Translations under genes and position numbers: made by a program
In this document: piece after piece, positions 16,685-24,285 of the stretch
Numbering within the stretch: position 1 is the stretch's first letter
Layout: every line of letters begins with the position of its first letter
Notes under the pieces: model-generated
The model's database searches: none
What the model was told of the DNA's origin: nothing
What the model saw: only the letters and a program-made list of their open reading frames with translations
From: Bacillus sp. AFS055030
Lineage (GTDB): Bacteria; Bacillota; Bacilli; Bacillales; Bacillaceae_G
NCBI RefSeq assembly: GCF_002574545.1
Contig: NZ_NUGT01000033.1
Location: 1 to 41,258 of the forward strand
Length of the DNA stretch: 41,258 nucleotides
Reading direction: 5' to 3'

Positions 16685-17557
16685 ATGGCAAGAGCGTATG
16701 TACTATTAGGATTTACCTTTTTTTTAATGCAATTGCATATTCAAGGTACGATTTCAAAATATATTAATATGAAATACTCTTATTTATCTCTGACAGCTGG
16801 GATATTATTTGCATTTTTAACTTTAATTCAAGTCATTCATACTTTAAGAACGAGTCACGATGAAGATGAACAACATAGACATGAACATGGCCATAGTTGT
16901 GATCATACTTGTGCACATGGACATGTTCATAAAGAAGCAAAAGGTTTTAAAAAGTTTTTAAATGGTCTAGTTTTTATTTTTCCATTGTTTACAGGAATAT
17001 TTTTACCTGTTGCAACATTGGACTCAACGATTGTACAAGCAAAAGGGTTTCATTTCCCCGTTTCAGAACCGGGTAATAATGATCCTTTTATGCAAAGGCA
17101 ATATTTAAAACCTGATTTAAGTGTATATTATGGGCAAGAAGGATATCAAAAATTAATAAAACAAGAATCTAAAGACTATATAAATAAAAAAAGCATTGTC
17201 CTAAATGATTATGACTTTCTAAAAGGAATGGAAGTTTTATACGATGAGCCTGGAAAATATTTAGGAAAGGAATTGACTTATAAAGGCTTTATTTATCATG
17301 AAAAAGGGTTGAAAAAAAATCAAGTTTTCTTATTTAGATTTGGAATCATTCACTGTGTTGCCGATTCTGGTGTATATGGTGTACTAATTGAATTGCCTGA
17401 TGGTCAAACATATAAAAATGATCAATGGATTGAAGTTACTGGTAATATACAACAAATGTACTATCAACCATTTAAAGTAAATATTCCTTATTTAGACGTC
17501 ACTAAAATGAAGGAAATTCAACCACCAAAAGATGAATATGTTTACCGTAATAAGTAA
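16685..17557 (+). CDS. YcgQ-type membrane protein (TIGR03943) with His-rich loop
   Basis: A 290-residue protein with two N-terminal membrane helices, a His-rich loop, a further helix near residue 100 and a C-terminal extracytoplasmic-like domain. The loop (residues 58-82) holds nine His and two Cys (HRHEHGHSCDHTCAHGHVH), typical of metal-binding segments in zinc or nickel transport proteins. The C-terminal domain contains EYLGKELTYKGFIYH-like and IHCVADSGVYGVLIELPDG stretches typical of TIGR03943. It is 12 bp from the YcgR-type gene and both almost certainly form one operon. It ends at a terminator stem into which a repeat has been inserted. Confidence 0.85.
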   Translation: MARAYVLLGFTFFLMQLHIQGTISKYINMKYSYLSLTAGILFAFLTLIQVIHTLRTSHDEDEQHRHEHGHSCDHTCAHGHVHKEAKGFKKFLNGLVFIFPLFTGIFLPVATLDSTIVQAKGFHFPVSEPGNNDPFMQRQYLKPDLSVYYGQEGYQKLIKQESKDYINKKSIVLNDYDFLKGMEVLYDEPGKYLGKELTYKGFIYHEKGLKKNQVFLFRFGIIHCVADSGVYGVLIELPDGQTYKNDQWIEVTGNIQQMYYQPFKVNIPYLDVTKMKEIQPPKDEYVYRNK

Positions 17558-17769
17558 AATGAGCCTAATTGGCTCATTTCAGACTGTTGACAAACGCTCG
17601 CTTTCTTCGTTGCTTCGCCTGTCTGCGGTGCTCATTACCGTCTAGGGTAACTCCGCTCCTCACCAGGCTTCGCGCCTCGAAAGACAAGCGCTTGCAATCA
17701 GTCTGAAAATCAGATTTTTTGTACTTTGTCACACACTGAAATGAGCCTAATTGGCTCATTTTTTTTTTT
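17557..17769 (+). terminator. Duplicated terminator stem flanking a repeat element
   Basis: A 23-bp hairpin, AAATGAGCC-TAATT-GGCTCATTT, occurs at 17557-17579 without a T-run and again, identical, at 17739-17761 followed by nine or more T. The two copies flank the repeat at 17580-17738. Only the second copy can act as a full intrinsic terminator. Confidence 0.85.
17580..17738 (+). repeat. Structured repeat element, family 1, copy A
   Basis: A 159-bp element, richer in GC than its surroundings. Its ends, CAGACTGTTGACAAA and TTTGTCACACACTG, are imperfect inverted repeats. The first 37 bp are identical to the reverse complement of the copy at 36425-36574, and a 24-bp block near the other end is also identical. 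The frames inside it do not look like genes. It sits exactly between two copies of a terminator hairpin. The remaining 190 bp to the next gene are AT-rich and hold nothing I can name. Confidence 0.85.
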
Positions 17770-17958
17770 ACTTATAGGATAAACAACTAAGAAATACGTA
17801 TAAAAAAGACTGCTTTTAAAATTTCATTTACCGAAATTAAATAATAATAGAAAAATAATCTAAAAAAACTTGTTCATATCTAGACATGTACACATTCAAT
17901 ATCTAAATTTCTACGTATGTTATAAATGTACAATAAATAATTATAGAGGTGTTCTTAA

Positions 17959-18264
17959 ATGTGGGGATTTTGTGGTTGCAATCGTAGAAGAGTAGAAAGA
18001 GAAGAGGTATCTCCAGCTAGAGATACGAGAGAGTGGGTTGAAGTTCGTAAACCTTGTAATGAATGTAAGGGTGAAAGAGTAATGGCTGAAGTTGAACCAG
18101 CTATGACTGAGCGCAAAAGTTGTGGATGTGGAAGAAACAGAAGATCAAATAATAATACAATGGTATCACCTGCAGAAAGCAACTTCTGTGAAAGACAATT
18201 AGAAGCAGTAAGAAATGGTTGCGTGGTAAATCCGTTTACTAACTTTAGTCGTTGCAATAGATAA
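17959..18264 (+). CDS. Cys- and Arg-rich protein with internal duplication
   Basis: A 101-residue soluble protein with nine Cys (5, 7, 33, 36, 55, 57, 77, 88, 99) and many Arg. It appears to contain two related halves. Half one has CGC, a run of Arg, then VSPA at 17-20 and a CNEC pair; half two has CGC at 55-57, a run of Arg/Asn, then VSPA at 69-72 and Cys77/Cys88. The CxC and CxxC pairs could bind zinc or cross-link. The start follows GAGGTGTTCTTAA. I do not recognise the family. A spore-coat role is possible given the cysteine content and the nearby SpoIIP-family gene, but that is a guess. Confidence 0.7.
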   Translation: MWGFCGCNRRRVEREEVSPARDTREWVEVRKPCNECKGERVMAEVEPAMTERKSCGCGRNRRSNNNTMVSPAESNFCERQLEAVRNGCVVNPFTNFSRCNR

Positions 18265-18318
18265 ATTAAGATTGAAGAATCTTAATTTGATCTTTACAAT
18301 ATACGAACAATTTTGTTA

Positions 18319-18347
18319 AGAGGTGTCTATAGGGACATCTCTTTTTT
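18319..18347 (+). terminator. Terminator
   Basis: AGAGGTGTC pairs with GACATCTCT and is followed by six T. A weaker hairpin without a T-run, AAATTAAGATT/AATCTTAATTT, lies before it at about 18263-18290. Confidence 0.8.
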
Positions 18348-18463
18348 AATTTTTTATTTCATCAATCTCTTATATTAAGACGCTGTAGTTAATTTTCTTG
18401 AAATGAATATTTTTTCATTCTATTTTAAAGGGCTTGTACATACGTTTTATTAGAGGTGATTTA

Positions 18464-19591
18464 ATGAGACAATCAATCTATATAAAATCTATTAATCTTA
18501 AACGTGTAACGGCAAGTGTCTTTGTAGGCATTGTCTTATTATTTTTGTTAGCGAGTTTATTTGTGACATCAATGAAAAATACGAAATCATATTATGTACA
18601 TCAATGGTTCGAAAAAATGAGCTATGAAGGGTTTATTAAAGCGTTTGAATATGAAAACGGTCATTTTCGGTCAGGTGACGATTCGAATAAAAATGGACAA
18701 CCTATCGCTAATATTCTTTTTTCATTTATTACCAATATTAGACTGTACGATCCAAAAAGTTTATTAGTACATGAAATATCAAGCATGACAAAATTTGAAA
18801 ATAATATTTTAGTTGCTGGAGAAGGAATTGATTTTACGAATCTTCCTATAGAATCAAGCTTAACACTCGATGAGATTAACCAAGATCCAACTGTTAAAGA
18901 CCCAGTTAATGAACCAATTAAAAATCCAACGAATCCACCATCAAAGACTACAAATGGAAAAGATGTCTTTTTTATTTACCACACACATAGCTGGGAATCA
19001 TTTTTACCATTAATCCCTGGTGCAAAATCGCCAAATCAAGCTTCTTCTCCAAAAGTAAATGTAAGTTTATTAGGAGAACGATTGAAAAAGAATTTAGAAG
19101 CAAATGGAATCGGTGCGATTGACGATAAAACAAATATTGGAGCTGAATTAACGAAAAGAAATTGGAATTGGGGAAGTTCATATAAAATGTCTAGATTGGT
19201 AGTACAAGATGCGCTTAATCAAGATCGGAATTTAAATTATCTTATTGACATACATCGTGATGATCAAAGAAAAAATGTGACGACTACTGAAATTAATGGA
19301 CAAAAATACGCAAAGCTATACTTTATTGTTGGAGTAGAAAACAAAAATTATAGAAAAAACTTAGCGTTAGCTAAAGAATTAAATAGCGAAATTATGAAAT
19401 TTAACAAAGGTTTAACAAGAGGAATATTTAGTAAAAACTATAAACAAGGAAACGGCGTTTATAACCAAGATTTATCACCACACTCAATATTAATCGAAGT
19501 AGGTGGAGTCGATAATACATTACCTGAACTTTATCGAACAATTGACTTACTCTCTGATATATTGACTAAATATTATTGGGATCATCAATAG
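18464..19591 (+). CDS. spoIIP: SpoIIP-family sporulation peptidoglycan hydrolase
   Basis: A 375-residue protein with an N-terminal membrane anchor (residues 17-36), an outside linker rich in Pro/Asn/Lys (about 150-170) and a SpoIIP catalytic domain. The domain shows FFIYHTHSWESFLP, LIDIHRDDQRK and ILIEVGGVDNT, the His/Glu metal-amidase motifs. SpoIIP works with SpoIID and SpoIIM to remodel septal peptidoglycan during engulfment. The start at 18464 follows AGAGGTGATTTA. In B. subtilis spoIIP follows gpr; no gpr is here, so this may be a second, paralogous SpoIIP. The exact symbol is therefore uncertain. Confidence 0.85.
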   Translation: MRQSIYIKSINLKRVTASVFVGIVLLFLLASLFVTSMKNTKSYYVHQWFEKMSYEGFIKAFEYENGHFRSGDDSNKNGQPIANILFSFITNIRLYDPKSLLVHEISSMTKFENNILVAGEGIDFTNLPIESSLTLDEINQDPTVKDPVNEPIKNPTNPPSKTTNGKDVFFIYHTHSWESFLPLIPGAKSPNQASSPKVNVSLLGERLKKNLEANGIGAIDDKTNIGAELTKRNWNWGSSYKMSRLVVQDALNQDRNLNYLIDIHRDDQRKNVTTTEINGQKYAKLYFIVGVENKNYRKNLALAKELNSEIMKFNKGLTRGIFSKNYKQGNGVYNQDLSPHSILIEVGGVDNTLPELYRTIDLLSDILTKYYWDHQ

Positions 19592-19602
19592 TGTAGCTAA
19601 TA

Positions 19603-19648
19603 AAGGAGACCGAGAAAAGGAAAAACTTTTCATGGTCTTTTTTTTTCT
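19603..19648 (+). terminator. Terminator after spoIIP
   Basis: AGACC pairs with GGTCT at the base of a longer hairpin (GAAAAG/CTTTTC inside), followed by eight or more T. Confidence 0.7.
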
Positions 19649-19761
19649 TATTCCTTAAAATCCCAATTCCTAGTTCATTTAAACTCTATTTCATAACCCT
19701 CAGTAAATTGTAAAGAATAGATACTAATAATTAGTAAAAACATCAAGATGGAGGATTAGTA

Positions 19762-20145
19762 ATGAAACGAGGAGTTATTATTATACTATTAATGTGCTTA
19801 ATTGCGACGGCGAAACCGGTAAATACTTTTGCAGTACAAAATGAAGTTCTAGAAGATGCAGTATTATCGATCTTATTTCCTACAATAAATAAACGATTAT
19901 ATAAAATGTTCGGGCCAGGAGAACAATATAATTGTGCGGCACTAACAAATCTAAAAAAGAAATATAAAGGTACATATGTATTTGAAGCAACAATTCAATT
20001 AGTAGCATACAAACAAGAGCAACAACCACCTTACACTCTTGTTAAATTTAATTTTACTAATGATGACGGAGAATGGAGTATTCGCTCTGTGACAAAAGAA
20101 CCGATCCAAACTAAAACGACTTCTTTATGCAGACCGCCTGTATAA
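19762..20145 (+). CDS. Small exported protein, DUF3888-like
   Basis: A 127-residue protein with a signal peptide (hydrophobic core IIILLMCLIATA, likely cleavage near residues 25-27). The mature part begins with LEDAVLSILFPTINKRLYKMFG, then VFEATIQLVAYKQEQQPPYTLVKFNF and DDGEWSIRSV, and holds two Cys that could pair once exported. This layout matches my memory of the DUF3888 family in Bacillus; function is unknown. The start follows TGGAGGATTAGTA. It stands alone between the SpoIIP-family gene and the unknown gene at 20289, with no clear terminator behind it. Confidence 0.7.
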   Translation: MKRGVIIILLMCLIATAKPVNTFAVQNEVLEDAVLSILFPTINKRLYKMFGPGEQYNCAALTNLKKKYKGTYVFEATIQLVAYKQEQQPPYTLVKFNFTNDDGEWSIRSVTKEPIQTKTTSLCRPPV

Positions 20146-20288
20146 CAAAACTTGTCAGATTGAACATGCAGATATTGGAAAAAAGTGTAAAAAACATTGG
20201 GTAAAAAGAACTGAATTTAGCATTTTTGATGATAAATTTTGTATAAAGTATGATATGATAAAGAAAAAAATTAAAGGTGGCAATATCG

Positions 20289-21059
20289 TTGGCGGGAATT
20301 GATTCAATAAAGGAGATTATCTATATTTATGGTGATAACCATAATCATTGCTTTATAACATCTGGTATTAATTATAAAGAGTTTGTTCAAGGACTTCCTT
20401 TTCCTCTTCAAAACATTCTTTTGCTAAAACACGATATTCAATGGTCCGAATTTAATTTAAATTCATCTTTTTATTATGTTGAAAGAGAAGATATTAATCA
20501 ATTTATATTAGAACATAGCGAACATGACGACCTTTGTTGGATCGACTTTGAAGAATTAGCAGATTTAGATGAGTTAGAACCGAAAGAAATTGCAGAATTA
20601 TTGTATCTTGCTCATAAAAAAGAACCATTACAAAAACCTTTTATACCAAGATTAAACAATTCATTTGCATACATGAACATAAGTGATGGAATGTATCAAA
20701 AAGTATATTATAAACGAACTAATGACTTTATTTTTATGCTTTGTAATGTCATATCATATAAAATTACACAACTTCAAAGAAGAAGTTTAAATATATTTAA
20801 TCGTTCAAAACAAATTAATCCAATCAATATTAAATTAATGTTGACATTATACCCTTTAATGGAGGATGGATTAATCATTGATCTAAGTGAAAGAGTTGAA
20901 AATAGAAAGGTAATTGAAATCCCTATTTTCCGAGTTGATTTTTATTCTGGCGTAGATGAAATTTTAGAAAATGTTGAAGAATATCGTGAGCTCACAAATC
21001 AAATTGCTAATTTAACTTATTCAAAGAAAGATGATGAATGGTCTGTCGTTCACATTTAA
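20289..21059 (+). CDS. Hypothetical protein, 256 aa
   Basis: A soluble acidic protein that I do not recognise. The likely start is a TTG at 20289, with AAAGGTGG 8 nt upstream; a GTG at 20277 overlaps that site. The N-terminus (IKEIIYIYGDNHNHCFIT, then LLKHDIQWSEFN) looks like an alpha/beta fold. A run of acidic residues (ELADLDELEPKEIAELL) follows near residues 90-110, and the C-terminus (DEWSVVHI) looks like a beta strand. No membrane segment or known catalytic motif is seen. It ends at a long hairpin terminator. Confidence 0.7.
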   Translation: MAGIDSIKEIIYIYGDNHNHCFITSGINYKEFVQGLPFPLQNILLLKHDIQWSEFNLNSSFYYVEREDINQFILEHSEHDDLCWIDFEELADLDELEPKEIAELLYLAHKKEPLQKPFIPRLNNSFAYMNISDGMYQKVYYKRTNDFIFMLCNVISYKITQLQRRSLNIFNRSKQINPINIKLMLTLYPLMEDGLIIDLSERVENRKVIEIPIFRVDFYSGVDEILENVEEYRELTNQIANLTYSKKDDEWSVVHI

Positions 21060-21114
21060 AGATAAAAACTAATTATCTTTCGATTAAAGATGATGAATGA
21101 AGAAGTATAAAAAT

Positions 21115-21192
21115 GGACCTTTAAAGGTGTTTTCAGGTACAGATGAATTATAAAAATTCTCTATTCTGAAAGGGCCCTTAAAGGTCTTTTTT
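21115..21192 (+). terminator. Long-loop terminator
   Basis: GACCTTTAA near 21117 pairs with TTAAAGGTC near 21179 and is followed by six T. The loop holds further short palindromes (CCTTTAAAGG, GGGCCC). Confidence 0.6.
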
Positions 21193-21210
21193 GTTTTATT
21201 CATTTTATTG

Positions 21211-21561
21211 TTAAAGAATTGCACTTAAGACAATTAATAAATTATAGAAAATAGTTACGATAACAGAAAATAATCCAAATCCAATTGCGGTATATCCTAA
21301 AGTGGAATGACCTTTCGTTACAGAATATATTCCAAGTGCAATACCAACGATCCCAAATAAAACAGGCATTAAAAATAACGAAAATAGTGAAAAAAATAGA
21401 GCTACGTATCCAATAATAATTCCTGCATGAGATTTATCTGAAGTTGTTTCCGAATAAAACACATTCCTTGTGGGATAAAACTCTGCACTATATTCTTCAT
21501 TTTGATCCTTTGGTAAATTGTGATTACGATTATGTTCTTTCTGCTTTTTATGGCGATACAT
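21211..21561 (-). CDS. Small membrane protein, DUF4190-like
   Basis: A 116-residue protein with a basic, hydrophilic N-terminal 45 residues (MYRHKKQKEHNRNHN) followed by three closely packed hydrophobic segments. The Gly-rich turns GIVGIALGIYSVTKGHS and GYTAIGFGLFSVI give the G-x-A/G-x-G-x-Y pattern seen in DUF4190-type proteins. The family call is tentative. The start at 21561 follows AAAGGAGTG. It is divergent from fhs and convergent with the unknown gene ending at 21059. Function unknown. Confidence 0.65.
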   Translation of the reverse strand: MYRHKKQKEHNRNHNLPKDQNEEYSAEFYPTRNVFYSETTSDKSHAGIIIGYVALFFSLFSLFLMPVLFGIVGIALGIYSVTKGHSTLGYTAIGFGLFSVIVTIFYNLLIVLSAIL

Positions 21562-21700
21562 ATCATTACACTCCTTTCTTTTAATGCCTTATCTTTAGTA
21601 TGTTACTTTGCATTCCGTTGATAAGTAGAAAGTATTAGTAATTTTAAATGATATGATTGAAGAATTTCGAATTTTTGAAAATGAATTATTATTAAAATTG

Positions 21701-21709
21701 TGCTATAAT
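21701..21709 (+). promoter_or_regulatory. Extended -10 promoter of fhs
   Basis: TGCTATAAT is a perfect extended -10; no good -35 lies 17 nt upstream, which extended -10 promoters tolerate. The predicted start is near 21716, about 29 nt ahead of the fhs start codon. Confidence 0.6.
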
Positions 21710-21744
21710 TTTGATTATAATGAAGTGCAATTGGAGATGAGTAA

Positions 21745-23424
21745 ATGGGTCAAGTTAAGTCTGATTTAGAAATTGCTTTTGAATCAAAAATGAAAAAAAT
21801 AAACGAAATCGCAGATCATTTAAATCTTTTTGAAGAAGAAGTTGAAAACTATGGGCATTATAAAGCTAAATTATCTTTATCAATTTTAGACCGTTTAAAT
21901 GAAAATGAAGATGGTAAATTAATCTTAGTAACTTCAATCAATCCAACGCCTGCTGGTGAAGGTAAATCAACGGTCACAGTTGGGCTTGCACAAGCTTTCC
22001 ATAAAATTGGCAAAAATGCAATCGTTGCATTGCGTGAACCTTCATTAGGACCAACAATGGGTGTAAAAGGCGGTGCAACTGGAGGAGGCTATTCTCAAGT
22101 TTTACCTATGGATGACATTAATTTACATTTTAACGGTGATATCCATGCTATTACGACAACAAATAATGCATTAGCAGCATTTATTGATAATCATATCCAT
22201 CAAGGAAATGAACTTGAAATTGATGTACGTAGAATTACTTGGAAAAGAGTAGTCGATTTAAATGATCGTGCTTTAAGAAATGTCGTGGTTGGTTTAGGTG
22301 GTCCATCTGGAGGGGTTCCAAGAGAAGATGGGTTTGATATTACAGTTGCTTCTGAGATCATGGCAGTGCTTTGTTTAGCGACATCAATCCAAGACTTAAA
22401 AGAAAGACTTAAACGAATTGTTGTTGCCTATACTATACATAAAACACCAGTAACTGTTGGTGATTTAAAAGTTGAAGGTGCTTTAGCGTTATTACTTAAA
22501 GACGCAATTAAACCTAATCTTGTTCAAACGATTGAACACACACCAGCAATTATTCATGGTGGTCCTTTTGCTAATATTGCTCATGGTTGTAACAGTGTGA
22601 TTGCAACTAAAATGGCGATGAAATTAGGGGAATATGTTATAACGGAAGCTGGTTTTGGGGCAGATTTAGGAGCGGAAAAATTCTTAAATATTAAAACACG
22701 AGCTTTAGGTGTTACACCTGATGCAGTTGTGATTGTTGCGACAATTAGAGCATTAAAAATGCATGGTGGAGTAAATAAAAATGAATTGTCTAATGAAAAC
22801 GTTTTAGCAGTTAAAGATGGCATTCAAAACCTTGAAAAGCATGTAGAAACAGTTCGCAAATTTAAGGTGCCTGTTGTTGTCGCAATTAATAAATTTATTT
22901 CTGACACAGAAGAAGAAATAAGCGTATTAAAACAATGGGGACAAGACAATGGAATTGAAATAGTCTTAACAGAAGTTTGGGAACATGGTGGTAAAGGTGG
23001 CGTACAACTAGCTGAATCACTTGTTAATATGCTAAAAAATCCTAAAGAAAAATTTAATTATTTATATGAACTATCTGATTCAATTGAAAATAAAATCGAA
23101 AAAATCGCAAAAGAAGTATATGGTGCAGACGGAGTAAATATTTCTCCAAAAGCAAAAAAACAAATTTTGGAATTTAATGAAAATGGTTGGGGTAACTTAC
23201 CTATTTGTATGGCAAAATCTCAATATTCTTTATCAGACCAACCAAGTTTAGTTGGAAGACCATCTGGATTTAAAGTAGAAATAAGAGAACTTAAAGCTTC
23301 CGTTGGTGCAGGTTTCATTGTTGCTCTTACTGGTAACGTAATGACAATGCCAGGTTTACCGAAAAAACCAGCTGCATTAAATATGGATGTAGATGAGTTA
23401 GGTCAACCAAAAGGATTATTTTAA
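21745..23424 (+). CDS. fhs: Formate-tetrahydrofolate ligase
   Basis: This ATP-dependent enzyme joins formate to tetrahydrofolate to give 10-formyl-THF, feeding purine and formyl-Met synthesis. At 559 residues it has the usual length for the bacterial enzyme. The P-loop TPAGEGKST is at residues 68-76. Other family landmarks are [55 protein letters not shown] and, at the C-terminus, [19 protein letters not shown]. The start follows TTGGAGATGAGTAA. It is monocistronic, with a nested terminator behind. It belongs to the same folate metabolism as thyA and dfrA further along. Confidence 0.96.
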   Translation: MGQVKSDLEIAFESKMKKINEIADHLNLFEEEVENYGHYKAKLSLSILDRLNENEDGKLILVTSINPTPAGEGKSTVTVGLAQAFHKIGKNAIVALREPSLGPTMGVKGGATGGGYSQVLPMDDINLHFNGDIHAITTTNNALAAFIDNHIHQGNELEIDVRRITWKRVVDLNDRALRNVVVGLGGPSGGVPREDGFDITVASEIMAVLCLATSIQDLKERLKRIVVAYTIHKTPVTVGDLKVEGALALLLKDAIKPNLVQTIEHTPAIIHGGPFANIAHGCNSVIATKMAMKLGEYVITEAGFGADLGAEKFLNIKTRALGVTPDAVVIVATIRALKMHGGVNKNELSNENVLAVKDGIQNLEKHVETVRKFKVPVVVAINKFISDTEEEISVLKQWGQDNGIEIVLTEVWEHGGKGGVQLAESLVNMLKNPKEKFNYLYELSDSIENKIEKIAKEVYGADGVNISPKAKKQILEFNENGWGNLPICMAKSQYSLSDQPSLVGRPSGFKVEIRELKASVGAGFIVALTGNVMTMPGLPKKPAALNMDVDELGQPKGLF

Positions 23425-23433
23425 ATATACTTA

Positions 23434-23493
23434 CTAACTCATACTGAAAAATTTATACTCGCATTTAATGCGAGTTTTTTCAGTGTGAGTTAG
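23434..23493 (+). terminator. Nested terminator after fhs
   Basis: The inner hairpin CTCGCAT/ATGCGAG is followed by T6 and sits inside outer arms CTAACTCATACTG and CAGTGTGAGTTAG (one mismatch). The layout matches 141-193, with the outer 3' arm again starting CAGTGTG right after the T-run. Confidence 0.8.
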
Positions 23494-23524
23494 TGTTTTT
23501 TAGGAGAAATTAATAAATGCTTTT

Positions 23525-23593
23525 ATGACAAGTGCAATTTTAGCTATAATATTCTTATTTGGTCTTTATTTTCATGGAAATACTTCTTTTTGA
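23525..23593 (+). CDS. Possible 22-residue hydrophobic peptide
   Basis: The reading frame starts with ATG at 23525 and encodes MTSAILAIIFLFGLYFHGN plus three residues, one membrane helix. AGGAG lies about 17 nt upstream, which suits the overlapping ATG at 23517 better; that ATG yields only MLL before a TGA that overlaps this ATG. The frame lies between two terminators (23434-23493 and 23637-23677), which hints at a separate small transcript. The peptide may be made by re-initiation, or it may be chance. Nothing else was seen in this 333-bp gap. Confidence 0.25.
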   Translation: MTSAILAIIFLFGLYFHGNTSF

Positions 23594-23636
23594 ATTTTAG
23601 AAGTAGTGGATTAAAATCAAAATTAAATAAAAATTG

Positions 23637-23677
23637 ATCCGATAAAATTTAATCAAATGCTTTTTTATCGGATTTTT
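23637..23677 (+). terminator. Terminator
   Basis: ATCCGATAAA pairs with TTTATCGGAT (loop about 15 nt) and is followed by TTTTTG. Confidence 0.7.
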
Positions 23678-23757
23678 TGTGTGTAGTTCGTTTATTATGA
23701 TACATTAGTGAAAATAAGCGAACTTTAAGAAAACCATCGATTAAAGGAGTTTATAAA

Positions 23758-24285
23758 ATGTTTGATCCAACCGCTTTTGATAATATGAAGGTAATAATAG
23801 AAGGACTTATATATGACAAAGATTTAGACGGAGAATATGAAATCGTCGATCGAAATGACTTTGTTAATCTTTCCAAAATGGACCGATTATTTTCAATACA
23901 ATTTAAAAAATTAAACAAGTCGAACAGGACAACAACTTGCACATTTTCAATGCGTACAACAGCTAGTGAATTATATAATGAATTAATTAATGGAAATACT
24001 GAAGTAGGAAGTTATATAGAAATTGAATTTACATTTCCTAAACTAGTAGAAATCGAGATCATTCAAAGAAGTTTAGTTTTATTTCAAAATAAGACAAATG
24101 AACAATTCACTCCATTTTATAACATTAAACAATCTATTTTAGATAAAAATACAATAGAATCGTCAATAAATATAAAATTTCAAAATAAAATGACTGAAGA
24201 TGACTTCGATCTAATAGAAGAATTGGTACATATTACAGAAATAATGTTACAATGGTACGATGAGCAAATATTAAAGGAGATTTAA
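23758..24285 (+). CDS. Hypothetical protein, 175 aa
   Basis: A soluble protein rich in Asp/Glu/Ile that I do not recognise. It begins MFDPTAFDNMKVIIEGLIYD, has alternating beta-like stretches (SIQFKKLN, CTFSMRTTA, YIEIEFTFPKLVEIEII) and ends in helices with DDFDLIEELVHITEIMLQWYDEQ. The start follows AAAGGAGTTTATAA. The next gene, a DEAD-box-type helicase, starts on the very next base after this stop codon. The two are therefore probably co-transcribed and translationally coupled, and the protein may act with the helicase. That role is inference. Confidence 0.75.
   Translation: MFDPTAFDNMKVIIEGLIYDKDLDGEYEIVDRNDFVNLSKMDRLFSIQFKKLNKSNRTTTCTFSMRTTASELYNELINGNTEVGSYIEIEFTFPKLVEIEIIQRSLVLFQNKTNEQFTPFYNIKQSILDKNTIESSINIKFQNKMTEDDFDLIEELVHITEIMLQWYDEQILKEI

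Noticed and set aside
17574-17759. Minus-strand 61-codon frame
   Set aside because: It falls entirely within the family 1 repeat and the flanking terminator copies.
17955-18257. 100-codon minus-strand frame opposite the Cys-rich gene
   Set aside because: The plus frame has a proper ribosome-binding site and a patterned Cys arrangement. The minus frame is a Ser/Leu-rich mirror of it without a start signal.
18439-18446. Sigma-E -10 (CATACGTT) for spoIIP
   Set aside because: No matching -35 lies 13-15 nt upstream, and the predicted start would fall on the ribosome-binding site, leaving almost no leader.
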